From an uncultured Lachnospiraceae bacterium (lineage in GTDB: Bacteria > Bacillota > Clostridia > Lachnospirales > Lachnospiraceae): DNA of 64,000 nt. Of the stretch, positions 29,456 to 38,229 are shown in pieces. The first letter of the stretch is position 1. Every line of letters starts with the position of its first letter. Location of the stretch: NCBI GenBank assembly GCA_947630925.1, contig CANRJM010000006.1:1-64000 (forward strand). The letters are read 5' to 3'. The translations under genes and the position numbers were made by a program. Below the pieces are notes generated by a model, which was not told where the DNA came from, did not search any database, and saw only the letters and a list, made by a program, of their open reading frames with translations.

Positions 29456-30565
29456 TTATTGTATAATAATATTCGCACAGTCAAAATCATCTTTTAAATC
29501 ATATATTTTTCCGGAGGTTAAACCTACTACTACTGGACGAAGAACGGCTTCCGGGTAGTTTTTTACCACGCGCGCCTCTTCCCCATTGCTTAACTGGACG
29601 GTAGAATCTACCGGATAAAGAATCACGCTCCCCAAAAAACTTTTCATTGCCGTGATGTCTAATTCTTCTGTCATAGACATAATCATTTCTACAGCCGTAC
29701 GCTGCGAGAAAGACTTTTTGTACGGACGTTCTGTTACCAGAGCATCATAGACGTCCGCAACAGATAAAATCTTAGCGAAAGGGGTAATTTTATCAGCGGT
29801 TACGCCCATTGGATATCCTTTTCCATTCATCTTTTCGTGATGCTGTAATACCGCAAAAGAGATCGCATCCGGGAACTCATTTTTCTCCTTTAGGATTTGA
29901 TAACCCAATGTTGAATGTTGTTTCATAATGGCAAATTCTTCATCATTCAATTTGGCCGGTTTATTTAATATTTCAGGCGGAATCTTTGATTTTCCCATAT
30001 CATGGAGGAGACCGGCGATTCCAATATTATAAATATCCTCCTGTTTTAATTTCTGCTTTTGTGCGATAATCATAGACATGGTTGCCACGTCAACGCTGTG
30101 TTTAAAGGTATATTCATCACTTGCTTTCAGCGCAGTGATATCGACAGCAATCGCGTCGTTATCATGAATGGCTTTCATCAGATCTTTCGTAATACTGTTC
30201 GTCGCATTGGAAAAATCTTCCGCCTCAGAATGATTATAGAGATATTGGATTCCCTCGGACACTCTTTTTTTCACACTTTCTGACAATGTTACTTTGGCCG
30301 GATCAGCCGTCCGCAGTTTAGCAATATTATTACGGGCCATAGGAGACATTGGCTTTTCTTCTTCAACCGGGACCGGTTCGTCTTCCTCGCCTTCACATAT
30401 GTATACTCCGCCAATTCTTAATTTAAGCAAAGACTGGATTAGATATTCATCTAAAATGGTTCCCCGGGCAATCAGGACTCGATCCATTCTGTCTTTGATT
30501 GACTGGTCTATTTTCATTCCGGTTTCCAGGGAACGTGTTCTTACAAAATAACGTTTTATCACATG
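29456..30565 (-). CDS. HD-GYP domain phosphodiesterase
   Basis: AGLLHDMGKSKIPPEILNKPAKLNDEEF...HHEKMNGKGYPMGV; start region approximate. Confidence 0.92.
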   Translation of the reverse strand, partial: HVIKRYFVRTRSLETGMKIDQSIKDRMDRVLIARGTILDEYLIQSLLKLRIGGVYICEGEEDEPVPVEEEKPMSPMARNNIAKLRTADPAKVTLSESVKKRVSEGIQYLYNHSEAEDFSNATNSITKDLMKAIHDNDAIAVDITALKASDEYTFKHSVDVATMSMIIAQKQKLKQEDIYNIGIAGLLHDMGKSKIPPEILNKPAKLNDEEFAIMKQHSTLGYQILKEKNEFPDAISFAVLQHHEKMNGKGYPMGVTADKITPFAKILSVADVYDALVTERPYKKSFSQRTAVEMIMSMTEELDITAMKSFLGSVILYPVDSTVQLSNGEEARVVKNYPEAVLRPVVVGLTSGKIYDLKDDFDCANIIIQ

Positions 30566-30772
30566 AATCACCACTTTAAGTTTTTTTATATTATAATAAA
30601 ATATCGGCATATTTCCAATAAAAATTTGAATAAAGTGAAAATTTTCCTGTTTTTCCGGAAAATATTTGGAATTTACATTCCCATCGAAGCCTATGTCTGG
30701 CGTGCGGTCGCAAGATATGCTATACTATTGTTGGAACTGTGGGGATGTCCAGTACATAGGGGGCAAAAAGAT

Positions 30773-30891
30773 TTGAATTTAACATAGCTGTTTGTGAAGA
30801 TGAGGAATATTTCAGAGAGTACCTGAAGAAAAAAATGGAAGAATACCTGATGGGGAAAGGAGTTCCTATTCATATTCGCCTATTGCTATAA
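30773..30891 (+). pseudogene. N-terminal remnant of a receiver-domain (LytTR/AgrA-type) response regulator
   Basis: FNIAVCEDEEYFREYLKKKMEEYLMGKGVPIHIRLLL then stop. Confidence 0.5.
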
Positions 30892-30907
30892 CGGGAGGTG
30901 TGAAAGT

Positions 30908-31618
30908 TTGAAAAAAAGTTATGTAATTGTTATTTTGTTATTTGCTGTTTGTTTTTTTGTTACGGCTTGTTTGTCGAATGAGAATATTCATAAAAAAAGT
31001 GAAACCATTGCTGCTACACAAAGACCGGAAGAAACGGAAACCGTTACCGCTACACAAAGGCCAGAAGAAACGGATGAATTAGGTGCGTGGTTAAAACAAT
31101 ATAAAGCCTTCCTGCAGGATAGAGTCCCATCAGAAGAAAAAGAGGATAGGGAATTCTATTATTTGACTTTGACTGATTATTGTAACACTGTTGTTCCGGG
31201 AGAAACGGAAGATGGAATCCAGTATGCTTTGTTTGATATGACTGGTGACGGGATGCCGGAATTACATGTACTGACAGATGATTGCTATAGGATTCATACC
31301 ATAAAGAACCATCACCTTGTAGTATGGTATGGGGGAGACCGATATAACAGGCCGCTCAATAATAGGATGATACTTTGGAAAGGAGACTCGGAATCGGCCG
31401 GTGAGAGTTATACAGTTCTTGATAGTGAAGGGAAGGAAGTTGTTTTTATCTCGTTCACACGATCATTCCCAACTAGTAGAAACGACTATGGATACTTTAG
31501 CACTGGAGATGATGATATTAAGGTGTCAAAAAAACAGTGGAAAAAATTGAGAAAACCATTTTTAGCAATTGGTTCGGATAAGATTATTTGGAAAAATATA
31601 GGAGATTTGGATTTTTGA
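30908..31618 (+). CDS. lipoprotein, candidate RHS immunity protein
   Basis: TTG start after GGGAGGTG; lipobox FVTACLS; ATQRPEETE twice; next to RHS fragment. Confidence 0.6.
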   Translation: MKKSYVIVILLFAVCFFVTACLSNENIHKKSETIAATQRPEETETVTATQRPEETDELGAWLKQYKAFLQDRVPSEEKEDREFYYLTLTDYCNTVVPGETEDGIQYALFDMTGDGMPELHVLTDDCYRIHTIKNHHLVVWYGGDRYNRPLNNRMILWKGDSESAGESYTVLDSEGKEVVFISFTRSFPTSRNDYGYFSTGDDDIKVSKKQWKKLRKPFLAIGSDKIIWKNIGDLDF

Positions 31619-31633
31619 GGAGAAAGTAAACTG

Positions 31634-31954
31634 TACTACGTCACCGACCCGCATGGGAGCGTGGTGCAGTTGACGGATGGGAAAGGCAAGGTCATCAAGA
31701 CCTATGAATATGATTCTTTCGGCAATGAGATAACCCCGGACAGTAAGGACGAAAACCCGTTCCGCTACTGCGGGGAGTATTATGATAAGGAGACGGAGAG
31801 TCTGCATTTGTATACATACTGTTACAATAACCCAGTTGTTTATTTCGATAATGGTGGAAATTGTCTGTTAGTTGATTGGGCTAAATCAAAAAAAGTTAAC
31901 TATCAACGTTTGGAAAAAGGAGAAAAAATTATTATAAATGTTGTAAAATTATAA
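31634..31954 (+). pseudogene. RHS C-terminal fragment with 90-bp internal deletion
   Basis: YYVTDPHGSVVQLTDGKGKVIKTYEYDSFGNE...YYDKETESLHLYTYCYNNPVVYFDNGG lacks EIYLRARYY...TGEEDEP seen at 134-571. Confidence 0.8.
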
Positions 31955-32015
31955 AATAAAATAGGGATTGTAGTTCGTGGAGATGGGGTCCTATATTTAG
32001 AAGAGGTGAGGATCA

Positions 32016-32684
32016 TTGAAAAAGAATATTGTGTTTTTTTGTGTGTTGAGTATATTTGTTTTTGGATTAATATACCATTTGATCAGTAATGCGACAAAGG
32101 ATAATGACAGTATTAAAGAAGAGGAAAATATTGGTATTGAGATTATAGATAAAAATATGGATATTAAAGGTCATGATATTTTAGTGCCACAGATATCAGG
32201 AGATAACGACACTGTCCAATACTTAAATAAAAAAATAATTGAAAAAATCGAATGCCATATAGACAGGAAATCTAGTTTATACAATTATCATTATATTGTT
32301 AAATATAATGATGGGAGATATGTAAGTATCATAATTGAAATGGAACAATATAACAAAACATTACCACATCCAGCAAAGAGAGCTGATGCAATAAATATAG
32401 ATTATAAGAAGAAAAAATTTTTGGACAATAATGATCTTATGCCAAATGTAAAACAATTTTGTGAAGATGTAAAGGGTGGCAGATATAAATTGTTATCTGA
32501 GAATGAAATTCCAAATAATGTTGCATATCTTTCTGGCTATATTGAAAATAAAAAAAAGACAGAAATAAAAGAAATGTATGATAGTACTGAAATAGAGATA
32601 TTTATATCAAATCAATCTTTAGGTTTTATTCTTACAGAGCCTTATGCTATGGGGGGATATGCTATATTCGAGAAGAGGGGGTAA
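32016..32684 (+). CDS. membrane-anchored/secreted immunity-like protein
   Basis: TTG start; N-terminal hydrophobic anchor; between RHS fragments. Confidence 0.5.
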   Translation: MKKNIVFFCVLSIFVFGLIYHLISNATKDNDSIKEEENIGIEIIDKNMDIKGHDILVPQISGDNDTVQYLNKKIIEKIECHIDRKSSLYNYHYIVKYNDGRYVSIIIEMEQYNKTLPHPAKRADAINIDYKKKKFLDNNDLMPNVKQFCEDVKGGRYKLLSENEIPNNVAYLSGYIENKKKTEIKEMYDSTEIEIFISNQSLGFILTEPYAMGGYAIFEKRG

Positions 32685-32860
32685 AACGTTGGAGTAAAGA
32701 CATCGCCAGTTGATCAAAAATAAATAAAAAGAGTAATGGTGCTAAACGGCATAAATACCATTTATGGATGCCAGAAAGCCGTACAGGATGGCAGACTGGA
32801 CATTGGTCCCAGCGCACATGCCGTAGATAGCCATGACTTTACGGAGGAACTTAACGCTCT

Positions 32861-33387
32861 GTGCCGGAAAGACAAGGAACAGGAGAAAGAGATTTGGCGT
32901 ATCTGGGAGGAAAACGAATTCTGTATGCGTACTGTGGGAATGATGGGGTGAATGCTTGGGATCTAAGTGGGCATAAAATTAAGTCAAGTAGTTCTGGCAA
33001 GAAATGGACAAAAAATAATGAATTGTCTCCTTCATATGCTAAACAAAAAGGTTATGCAAAAGTAAAAAAGGGGAAAATTACTAAAATAAAGTTTCATTAT
33101 AATGGTAAAGATCGTAATATTAATTTTGGATATGGTCATGTTATTGCATTAGGAGAAAAGGATATACATAAAGATGACAAGAAAATTTGGAAAAAATATT
33201 TGAAAGGGAAAGATGCACACTGTTGGAATATTAATAAAAAAATATATGGGTGTCAGTAAAGGAATGTAATCGGCGTTTTAATAAAGATATCAAGTTTATT
33301 GTGAATAAAATTAATACTGATTTACCTAATTTAAAGGTAAATCAAAACCAGGCAGATGCGTTAATTGATTTCAGGTATAATATTTAA
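32861..33387 (+). pseudogene. RHS C-terminal fragment with GH24 lysozyme-like toxin tip, frameshifted
   Basis: ILYAYCGNDGVNAWDLSGHKI then INFGYGHVIAL; other frame VKECNRRFNKDIKFIVNKINTDLPNLKVNQNQADALIDFRYNI. Confidence 0.6.
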
Positions 33388-33416
33388 AAAAGGGCCCAAA
33401 AAAGGGGGATGATACT

Positions 33417-34202
33417 TTGAAAATCAAAATTATTTGTTTTTTAATTTGTTTTTTGTTTTCCATTACGGCCTGTGCTGTACACGACAATCAAAAAGAGGAT
33501 GTCCCCAAAAATAGAAAGGAAATAGGCAGTACATATCATGCAGGTAATACGACAAACGGTTCTATTATTTATGATAGTTTTGTTCAGTGCCAAGACTATA
33601 GCTGGTTAAAACAAATAGGGTTCTTGCCCTGTCAGGCAGTGGAGAAGAAGATCGGGGAAATTCAAGAAAATATGACAATTAAAAAAATGGAGGATATATC
33701 TTTCATAAATTGCAATATAACAGGGGGAAATAGAGACGTTATAATGAGAGCATCTGTTTTTACAGATATATTTGATTTTGATATCATGCTCTTGTTTGTT
33801 GATTATAATGAGGAGGCTGTATTTGATTTTATAGCACAGAAAAGAACATTAGATTATCAACTGGTTGATTTGGATGGCAATGGGATTTCGGAAATAGTTA
33901 TAGAGTGTTTGGGTCTCAATAAGTCGAGAAAGCATATGGGAATCTATTGTTTTGAAAGAGAAATTGTTCCGATTTTAGAAAAAAATGTTGACTCATTTCA
34001 ATATGACCTTTCCTATCAGATTGTAGATGGACAGGTGAAGGTTAGAAAAACAAAATATTACTATAATAAGAACAACAAAAAGAAAAAGGCAAGAGTTGTA
34101 GAATATACATATATGTATAATGGCAATAACATGAAACAGACGGACAAAAAAGTGGTATGGAAATCAAAACGAAAGGATTTTAAAGCATGGACGCTTGGGT
34201 AA
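33417..34202 (+). CDS. lipoprotein, candidate immunity protein
   Basis: TTG start; lipobox SITACAV; between RHS fragments. Confidence 0.55.
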   Translation: MKIKIICFLICFLFSITACAVHDNQKEDVPKNRKEIGSTYHAGNTTNGSIIYDSFVQCQDYSWLKQIGFLPCQAVEKKIGEIQENMTIKKMEDISFINCNITGGNRDVIMRASVFTDIFDFDIMLLFVDYNEEAVFDFIAQKRTLDYQLVDLDGNGISEIVIECLGLNKSRKHMGIYCFEREIVPILEKNVDSFQYDLSYQIVDGQVKVRKTKYYYNKNNKKKKARVVEYTYMYNGNNMKQTDKKVVWKSKRKDFKAWTLG

Positions 34203-34284
34203 ACTGGTTGATTAAGGATGTCGCAAGGAACTATAGCAATGAAAATGTCGGAAACAGGACAACATTTTTGGTACAGGCAGTGGA

Positions 34285-34440
34285 TATGTGACCGATCCAC
34301 ATGGGAACGTGGTGCAGATGACGGATAAAAATGGCAAGGTCATCAGGACCTATGAATATGATTTCTTCGGGAATGTTTGTTAAAACGAAGAAAAAAGAGG
34401 CTAAAATATTTAATACTGAAAAATATCCTAAAAATTAAAA
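34285..34440 (+). repeat. 156-bp direct repeat copy A: truncated RHS core fused to a toxin-tail-like sequence
   Basis: YVTDPHGNVVQMTDKNGKVIRTYEYDFFGN followed by tail also present at 35546-35701. Confidence 0.85.
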
Positions 34441-34556
34441 ATGGAGAGGAATGGAAATGAAAAAGAACTATCTAAATTAAAAGAATAAAACAATACGGCA
34501 ATACATGGTTTTATACTTATTGAGATTAAAAAATACATTAGAGGGGGGAATATAAT

Positions 34557-35377
34557 TTGAAACGTATGTTATTATTTTTAATATTAACATCTTTGTGTTT
34601 GACATCATGTAAAATAGAAGAAAAACAAAAATATATGGGTGAGGGAAGCAAATTGATTTTTGATGATTCAACAATAATTGAAGATGTAGAATATGGACTT
34701 AAAATGCCCTCTATAAAGAAAATTTTAGAACAATTACGATATAATTTATGTTTACAAAAATACATATTTAATATAGATTTATATAGTTCTTTTTATAATA
34801 AATATCATAATATTTCAGTTTATTATGAGGAGAGGGATTATGCTCAAGATGGTAAGGCATATCAAATTGTATATGTAGTAGAGGGCAGAAAGAGGTGTGA
34901 GTATTATACGGTAGTTTACACTTGTAAGGGATTTTTGTCTTATGTTGAGAATGTGGGTTCTGGTTTAAATGAGGTTAAATCAGTGAATGACTGTCTTGAT
35001 GGAAAATTTGTTTATTTTGGGAAAGGAGAGTTATTAATTACAAAAGAAGAAACGGAAGATTTTGTACCAAATTTTCAAGATGCATATAATGATAAAAGTA
35101 TAATGAAGGAAATAAAGAATGTAGTTAAAAGGGAAATGAATAAAAAGCATGGAATTAAACATTGTGAAATATATATGATGTACATGCTTCCAGCAGATTG
35201 TGAAACAAAATATATGTTAAGGACAATAAAAAAAATTATTATGAAGGAGATTTAAAATTATTGTATTCGGGTAAAAAATTAAATGATTTTGCGGGAGTGT
35301 TGTATGAAAAAATTAAAGGTCCAACTAAAATAGTAAAGGATGATGAAATAGCAATAGAAAAAAGTTTGAAATTATAA
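34557..35377 (+). pseudogene. lipoprotein/immunity-like gene with A-run frameshift near 35209
   Basis: ORF 34557-35255, TTG start, lipobox LTSCKIE; continuation VKDNKKNYYEGDLKLLYSGKKLNDFAGVLYEKIKGPTKIVKDDEIAIEKSLKL in another frame. Confidence 0.6.
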
Positions 35378-35545
35378 AAGAATAAGTCTGCCTTTTCAAT
35401 ACGGGTGGGGGAAATGATACCAAACTGCTCCGCACTGACACATTGAATACCGACACGGAGGAAGATTCCGTTGTCATCTAAAAAAGCGACAAGAACGGGT
35501 ACCAGTTGGCTATTGTCAACCGTTATGAAATCGGAGAAACAGTAC

Positions 35546-35701
35546 TATGTGACCGATCCACATGGGAACGTGGTGCAGATGACGGATGAGAAAGGCAAGG
35601 TCGCCAAAACCTATGAATATGATTCCTTCGGGAATGTTTGTTAAAACGAAGAAAAAAGAGGCTAAAATATTTAATACTGAAAAATATCCTAAAAATTAAA
35701 A
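35546..35701 (+). repeat. 156-bp direct repeat copy B
   Basis: See 34285-34440; roughly the last 75 bp identical. Confidence 0.85.
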
Positions 35702-35713
35702 AGAGGTGGTAAA

Positions 35714-36304
35714 ATGAAAAAGAAATTAATATTATTGATTTTTGCAGTATTACTTACATCATGTAACTACGATAATGCCAATGATCAGGCTTTGGACAAT
35801 GAAATTAATACATCTCAGAATTTACAGCAAGAATTTACTGTAAAGGCAAATGAAAAAATTGGAAATATTTTTGTAGAAGGGGAAAAAATCCAAAAATCCG
35901 GAGTGGAAATAGTGGATAATTATTTTCCTGGAGCAATGACGAAAGGCGAGGATGGATCTTGTTACTATTTTAGAACAGTAAAAGAGGGAGAAAGAGAGAC
36001 ACTTACTTTTTATAAAAATAACAATCAAAAAGTGTGTGAGACAGAGATGCCATCAAAGATACGAAAAAAGGCTGGTATAAATAGTTTTGTACAATATCAG
36101 GGGTATTTTTTTGTTGAAATATATGGAGAATTACATGGAGAAGCTAAACACTATTTGTCGGCTATCAATATAAAAGATGGTACTTGGGAAAAAATAATAG
36201 AAGGCCCAGGACCAGCACATAAAATATTTATATATGACAATAAATTTATATGTGCATATGGTGAAGACATTAAGGTTTATGATTTGACGGGAGGATACTG
36301 TTAA
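35714..36304 (+). CDS. lipoprotein, candidate immunity protein
   Basis: ATG start, lipobox LLTSCNY; directly follows RHS repeat B. Confidence 0.55.
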   Translation: MKKKLILLIFAVLLTSCNYDNANDQALDNEINTSQNLQQEFTVKANEKIGNIFVEGEKIQKSGVEIVDNYFPGAMTKGEDGSCYYFRTVKEGERETLTFYKNNNQKVCETEMPSKIRKKAGINSFVQYQGYFFVEIYGELHGEAKHYLSAINIKDGTWEKIIEGPGPAHKIFIYDNKFICAYGEDIKVYDLTGGYC

Positions 36305-36309
36305 AGGAA

Positions 36310-36368
36310 TTCATTTATCGGATAAAAAGTATAAAAAGATAAGGGATAAACTCAAATCCTTAAACTGA
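36310..36368 (+). repeat. 59-bp repeat upstream of IS200/IS605 tnpA remnant
   Basis: TTCATTTATCGGATAAAAAGTATAAAAAGATAAGGGATAAACTCAAATC matches 37098-37156. Confidence 0.8.
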
Positions 36369-36381
36369 GGAGGTATCCAAA

Positions 36382-36591
36382 ATGGATAATCAAAGTATAC
36401 AACATATACGATGGAATTGCCTGTATCATATTGTATTTATTTCAAGATGCCGAAGGGAAATTATGCACGGAGAGACAAAAAGGGATCTGGTGGAAATAAT
36501 CAATAAACTTTGTGAGATGAAACAAGTAGAGCCTATCCTGATTTTGCAACAAAAATATGCTGTATTAATGCAACTTATGGTGTTTCGCTAA
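36382..36591 (+). mobile_element. IS200/IS605 TnpA N-terminal remnant
   Basis: MDNQSIQHIRWNCLYHIVFISRCRREIMHGETKRDLVEIINKLCEMKQVE. Confidence 0.7.
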
Positions 36592-37070
36592 TGTCTAAAA
36601 TTTTTCTAAAAGTGAAAGGAGATGAGTTAGTGATTAGGAGGAGAATTTGGATATATATATTTTTGATTGTATTGTTTAATATCATATATTCTGACACAAA
36701 ATGTATTGCTGCATCAAAGGATTCATATGTTACATATGGAAATAAAAGTTATACTAAAAAGTATATATCAGTAAAGGTGATATCTGCAAACAGTAAAAAG
36801 ATTAAAATAAAACTAAAAAATCGAGGAAATAAAACATATTTGTATTCAGAAGTATTCAAAATACGTAAATATAAAAAAGGAAAGTGGAGAAAAATAAATT
36901 ATAGGAAGGATGCAAAATTTGCTAAATGTTTATATAAATTAGAACCAAATGATAGTAAAATTATAAAAATAGCATGGAAAAAATATTTTGATACAGAAGA
37001 TTTTAAGCGAGGAAAATACAAAATTATCTGGATGTCAAATTGTAGCTTTAGGATAAAAAATGACAATTAG
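36591..37070 (+). CDS. small secreted Big_14-like protein, paralog of 1319-1711
   Basis: KIRKYKKGKWRKINYR...LEPNDSKIIKIAWKKYFDTEDFKRGKYKIIW; start uncertain. Confidence 0.55.
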   Translation: MSKIFLKVKGDELVIRRRIWIYIFLIVLFNIIYSDTKCIAASKDSYVTYGNKSYTKKYISVKVISANSKKIKIKLKNRGNKTYLYSEVFKIRKYKKGKWRKINYRKDAKFAKCLYKLEPNDSKIIKIAWKKYFDTEDFKRGKYKIIWMSNCSFRIKNDN

Positions 37071-37097
37071 CTTGCTACAATTAATCATTACACAGAC

Positions 37098-37156
37098 TTC
37101 ATTTATTGGATAAAAAGTATAAAAAGATAAGGGATAAACTCAAATCTTTACACTGA
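37098..37156 (+). repeat. second copy of the IS200-associated 59-bp repeat
   Basis: See 36310-36368. Confidence 0.8.
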
Positions 37157-37227
37157 ATAAGTCAGATTCATCGAGAGGATATGATAATCATACGGGATTT
37201 TTCTGTGGTATCTTTTTTATCCCTTAT

Positions 37228-37992
37228 ATGAAAAGGAGAGGTATGTGCATGGGAATGAAAGAATGTGAAAGAATTGACAAAAAAATACGTATATTTTGTC
37301 TGGCATTGCTGGCGTTATTTTTACTCTTTACGCATACGGCATGTGGCAAGGAGGGGAGGAATGCTGGTTCGGACGAGAAGGATGTGGAGAGTATGGCACC
37401 AGAAAATTTGTTAGGTGGAGAAATGACGTTTCAGAGTGTTTTGAATGGGGAAGCGCTGAAAGTGGAGAAAGCGGAAAATCCATGTATGAATATTTTGGAG
37501 GGGATACTGCGGGGAGATAAAAATTACCGAAAAGAACATAAAGAGATGGAGAAGAGCATATTGGAATATGTAAAGGATTCGACGTCTGGTTTTCTGAAAA
37601 ATGAAAAAGTATACCTGTCACTCCATCCAGTCTTTTCTTGGGATGCCATGGAGAATACGGTTATTTTTTCTAACCCCAGTGCGCTTTTTTTTACCAAGAA
37701 TATGGATGCGGCTGGAGTGTGTAGTTTTTACAGTGATGATGAGAAGCATTTTGAAATCATTACGATTGGATCTCTGGATGAGCCGGTGCGGCGTGTTCTT
37801 CAGGAAAATCCTGCGGAGCGTCTTCTTTTTATAGGAAACGGTAATAAGGAAATTGTCTTAAAAGAAGATAATACTGTGCTGGGCGGAGATTTGGATATTC
37901 AGGTAAAAGGGGAATATTTTCAAAGGGTAGACATCAGGGAACTTTCTTTCTCTTATGAGACAATTTCTGCGGATACAAAATTGTTGAAATAA
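37228..37992 (+). CDS. lipoprotein of unknown function
   Basis: Lipobox THTACGK after hydrophobic segment. Confidence 0.6.
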   Translation: MKRRGMCMGMKECERIDKKIRIFCLALLALFLLFTHTACGKEGRNAGSDEKDVESMAPENLLGGEMTFQSVLNGEALKVEKAENPCMNILEGILRGDKNYRKEHKEMEKSILEYVKDSTSGFLKNEKVYLSLHPVFSWDAMENTVIFSNPSALFFTKNMDAAGVCSFYSDDEKHFEIITIGSLDEPVRRVLQENPAERLLFIGNGNKEIVLKEDNTVLGGDLDIQVKGEYFQRVDIRELSFSYETISADTKLLK

Positions 37993-38008
37993 ATTACCTT
38001 CAAAAGCT

Positions 38009-38080
38009 GAGGTAAACCTGGACAGTAAGGATGAGAACCCGTTCCGCTACTGCGGGGAGTATTATGATAAGGAGACGGAG
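38009..38080 (+). pseudogene. RHS core fragment
   Basis: EVNLDSKDENPFRYCGEYYDKETE. Confidence 0.7.
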
Positions 38081-38178
38081 AAAGTCAGGCGGGTAATAAA
38101 GAAAAATTTATAGATAGAAAATTGCTTAACTATGCCCCTGTTTACAGTTCGTTTACTTCATCATGCGGAAGTTGATGC

Positions 38179-38207
38179 TTGCGGTTTGAATGACGGCATA
38201 TTATAAT
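38179..38207 (+). promoter_or_regulatory. putative promoter TTGCGG-N17-TATAAT upstream of Rpn copy 2
   Basis: Matches copy-1 promoter hexamers and spacing. Confidence 0.6.
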
Positions 38208-38229
38208 GAAAGAAAAAGGAAGTGAATAA

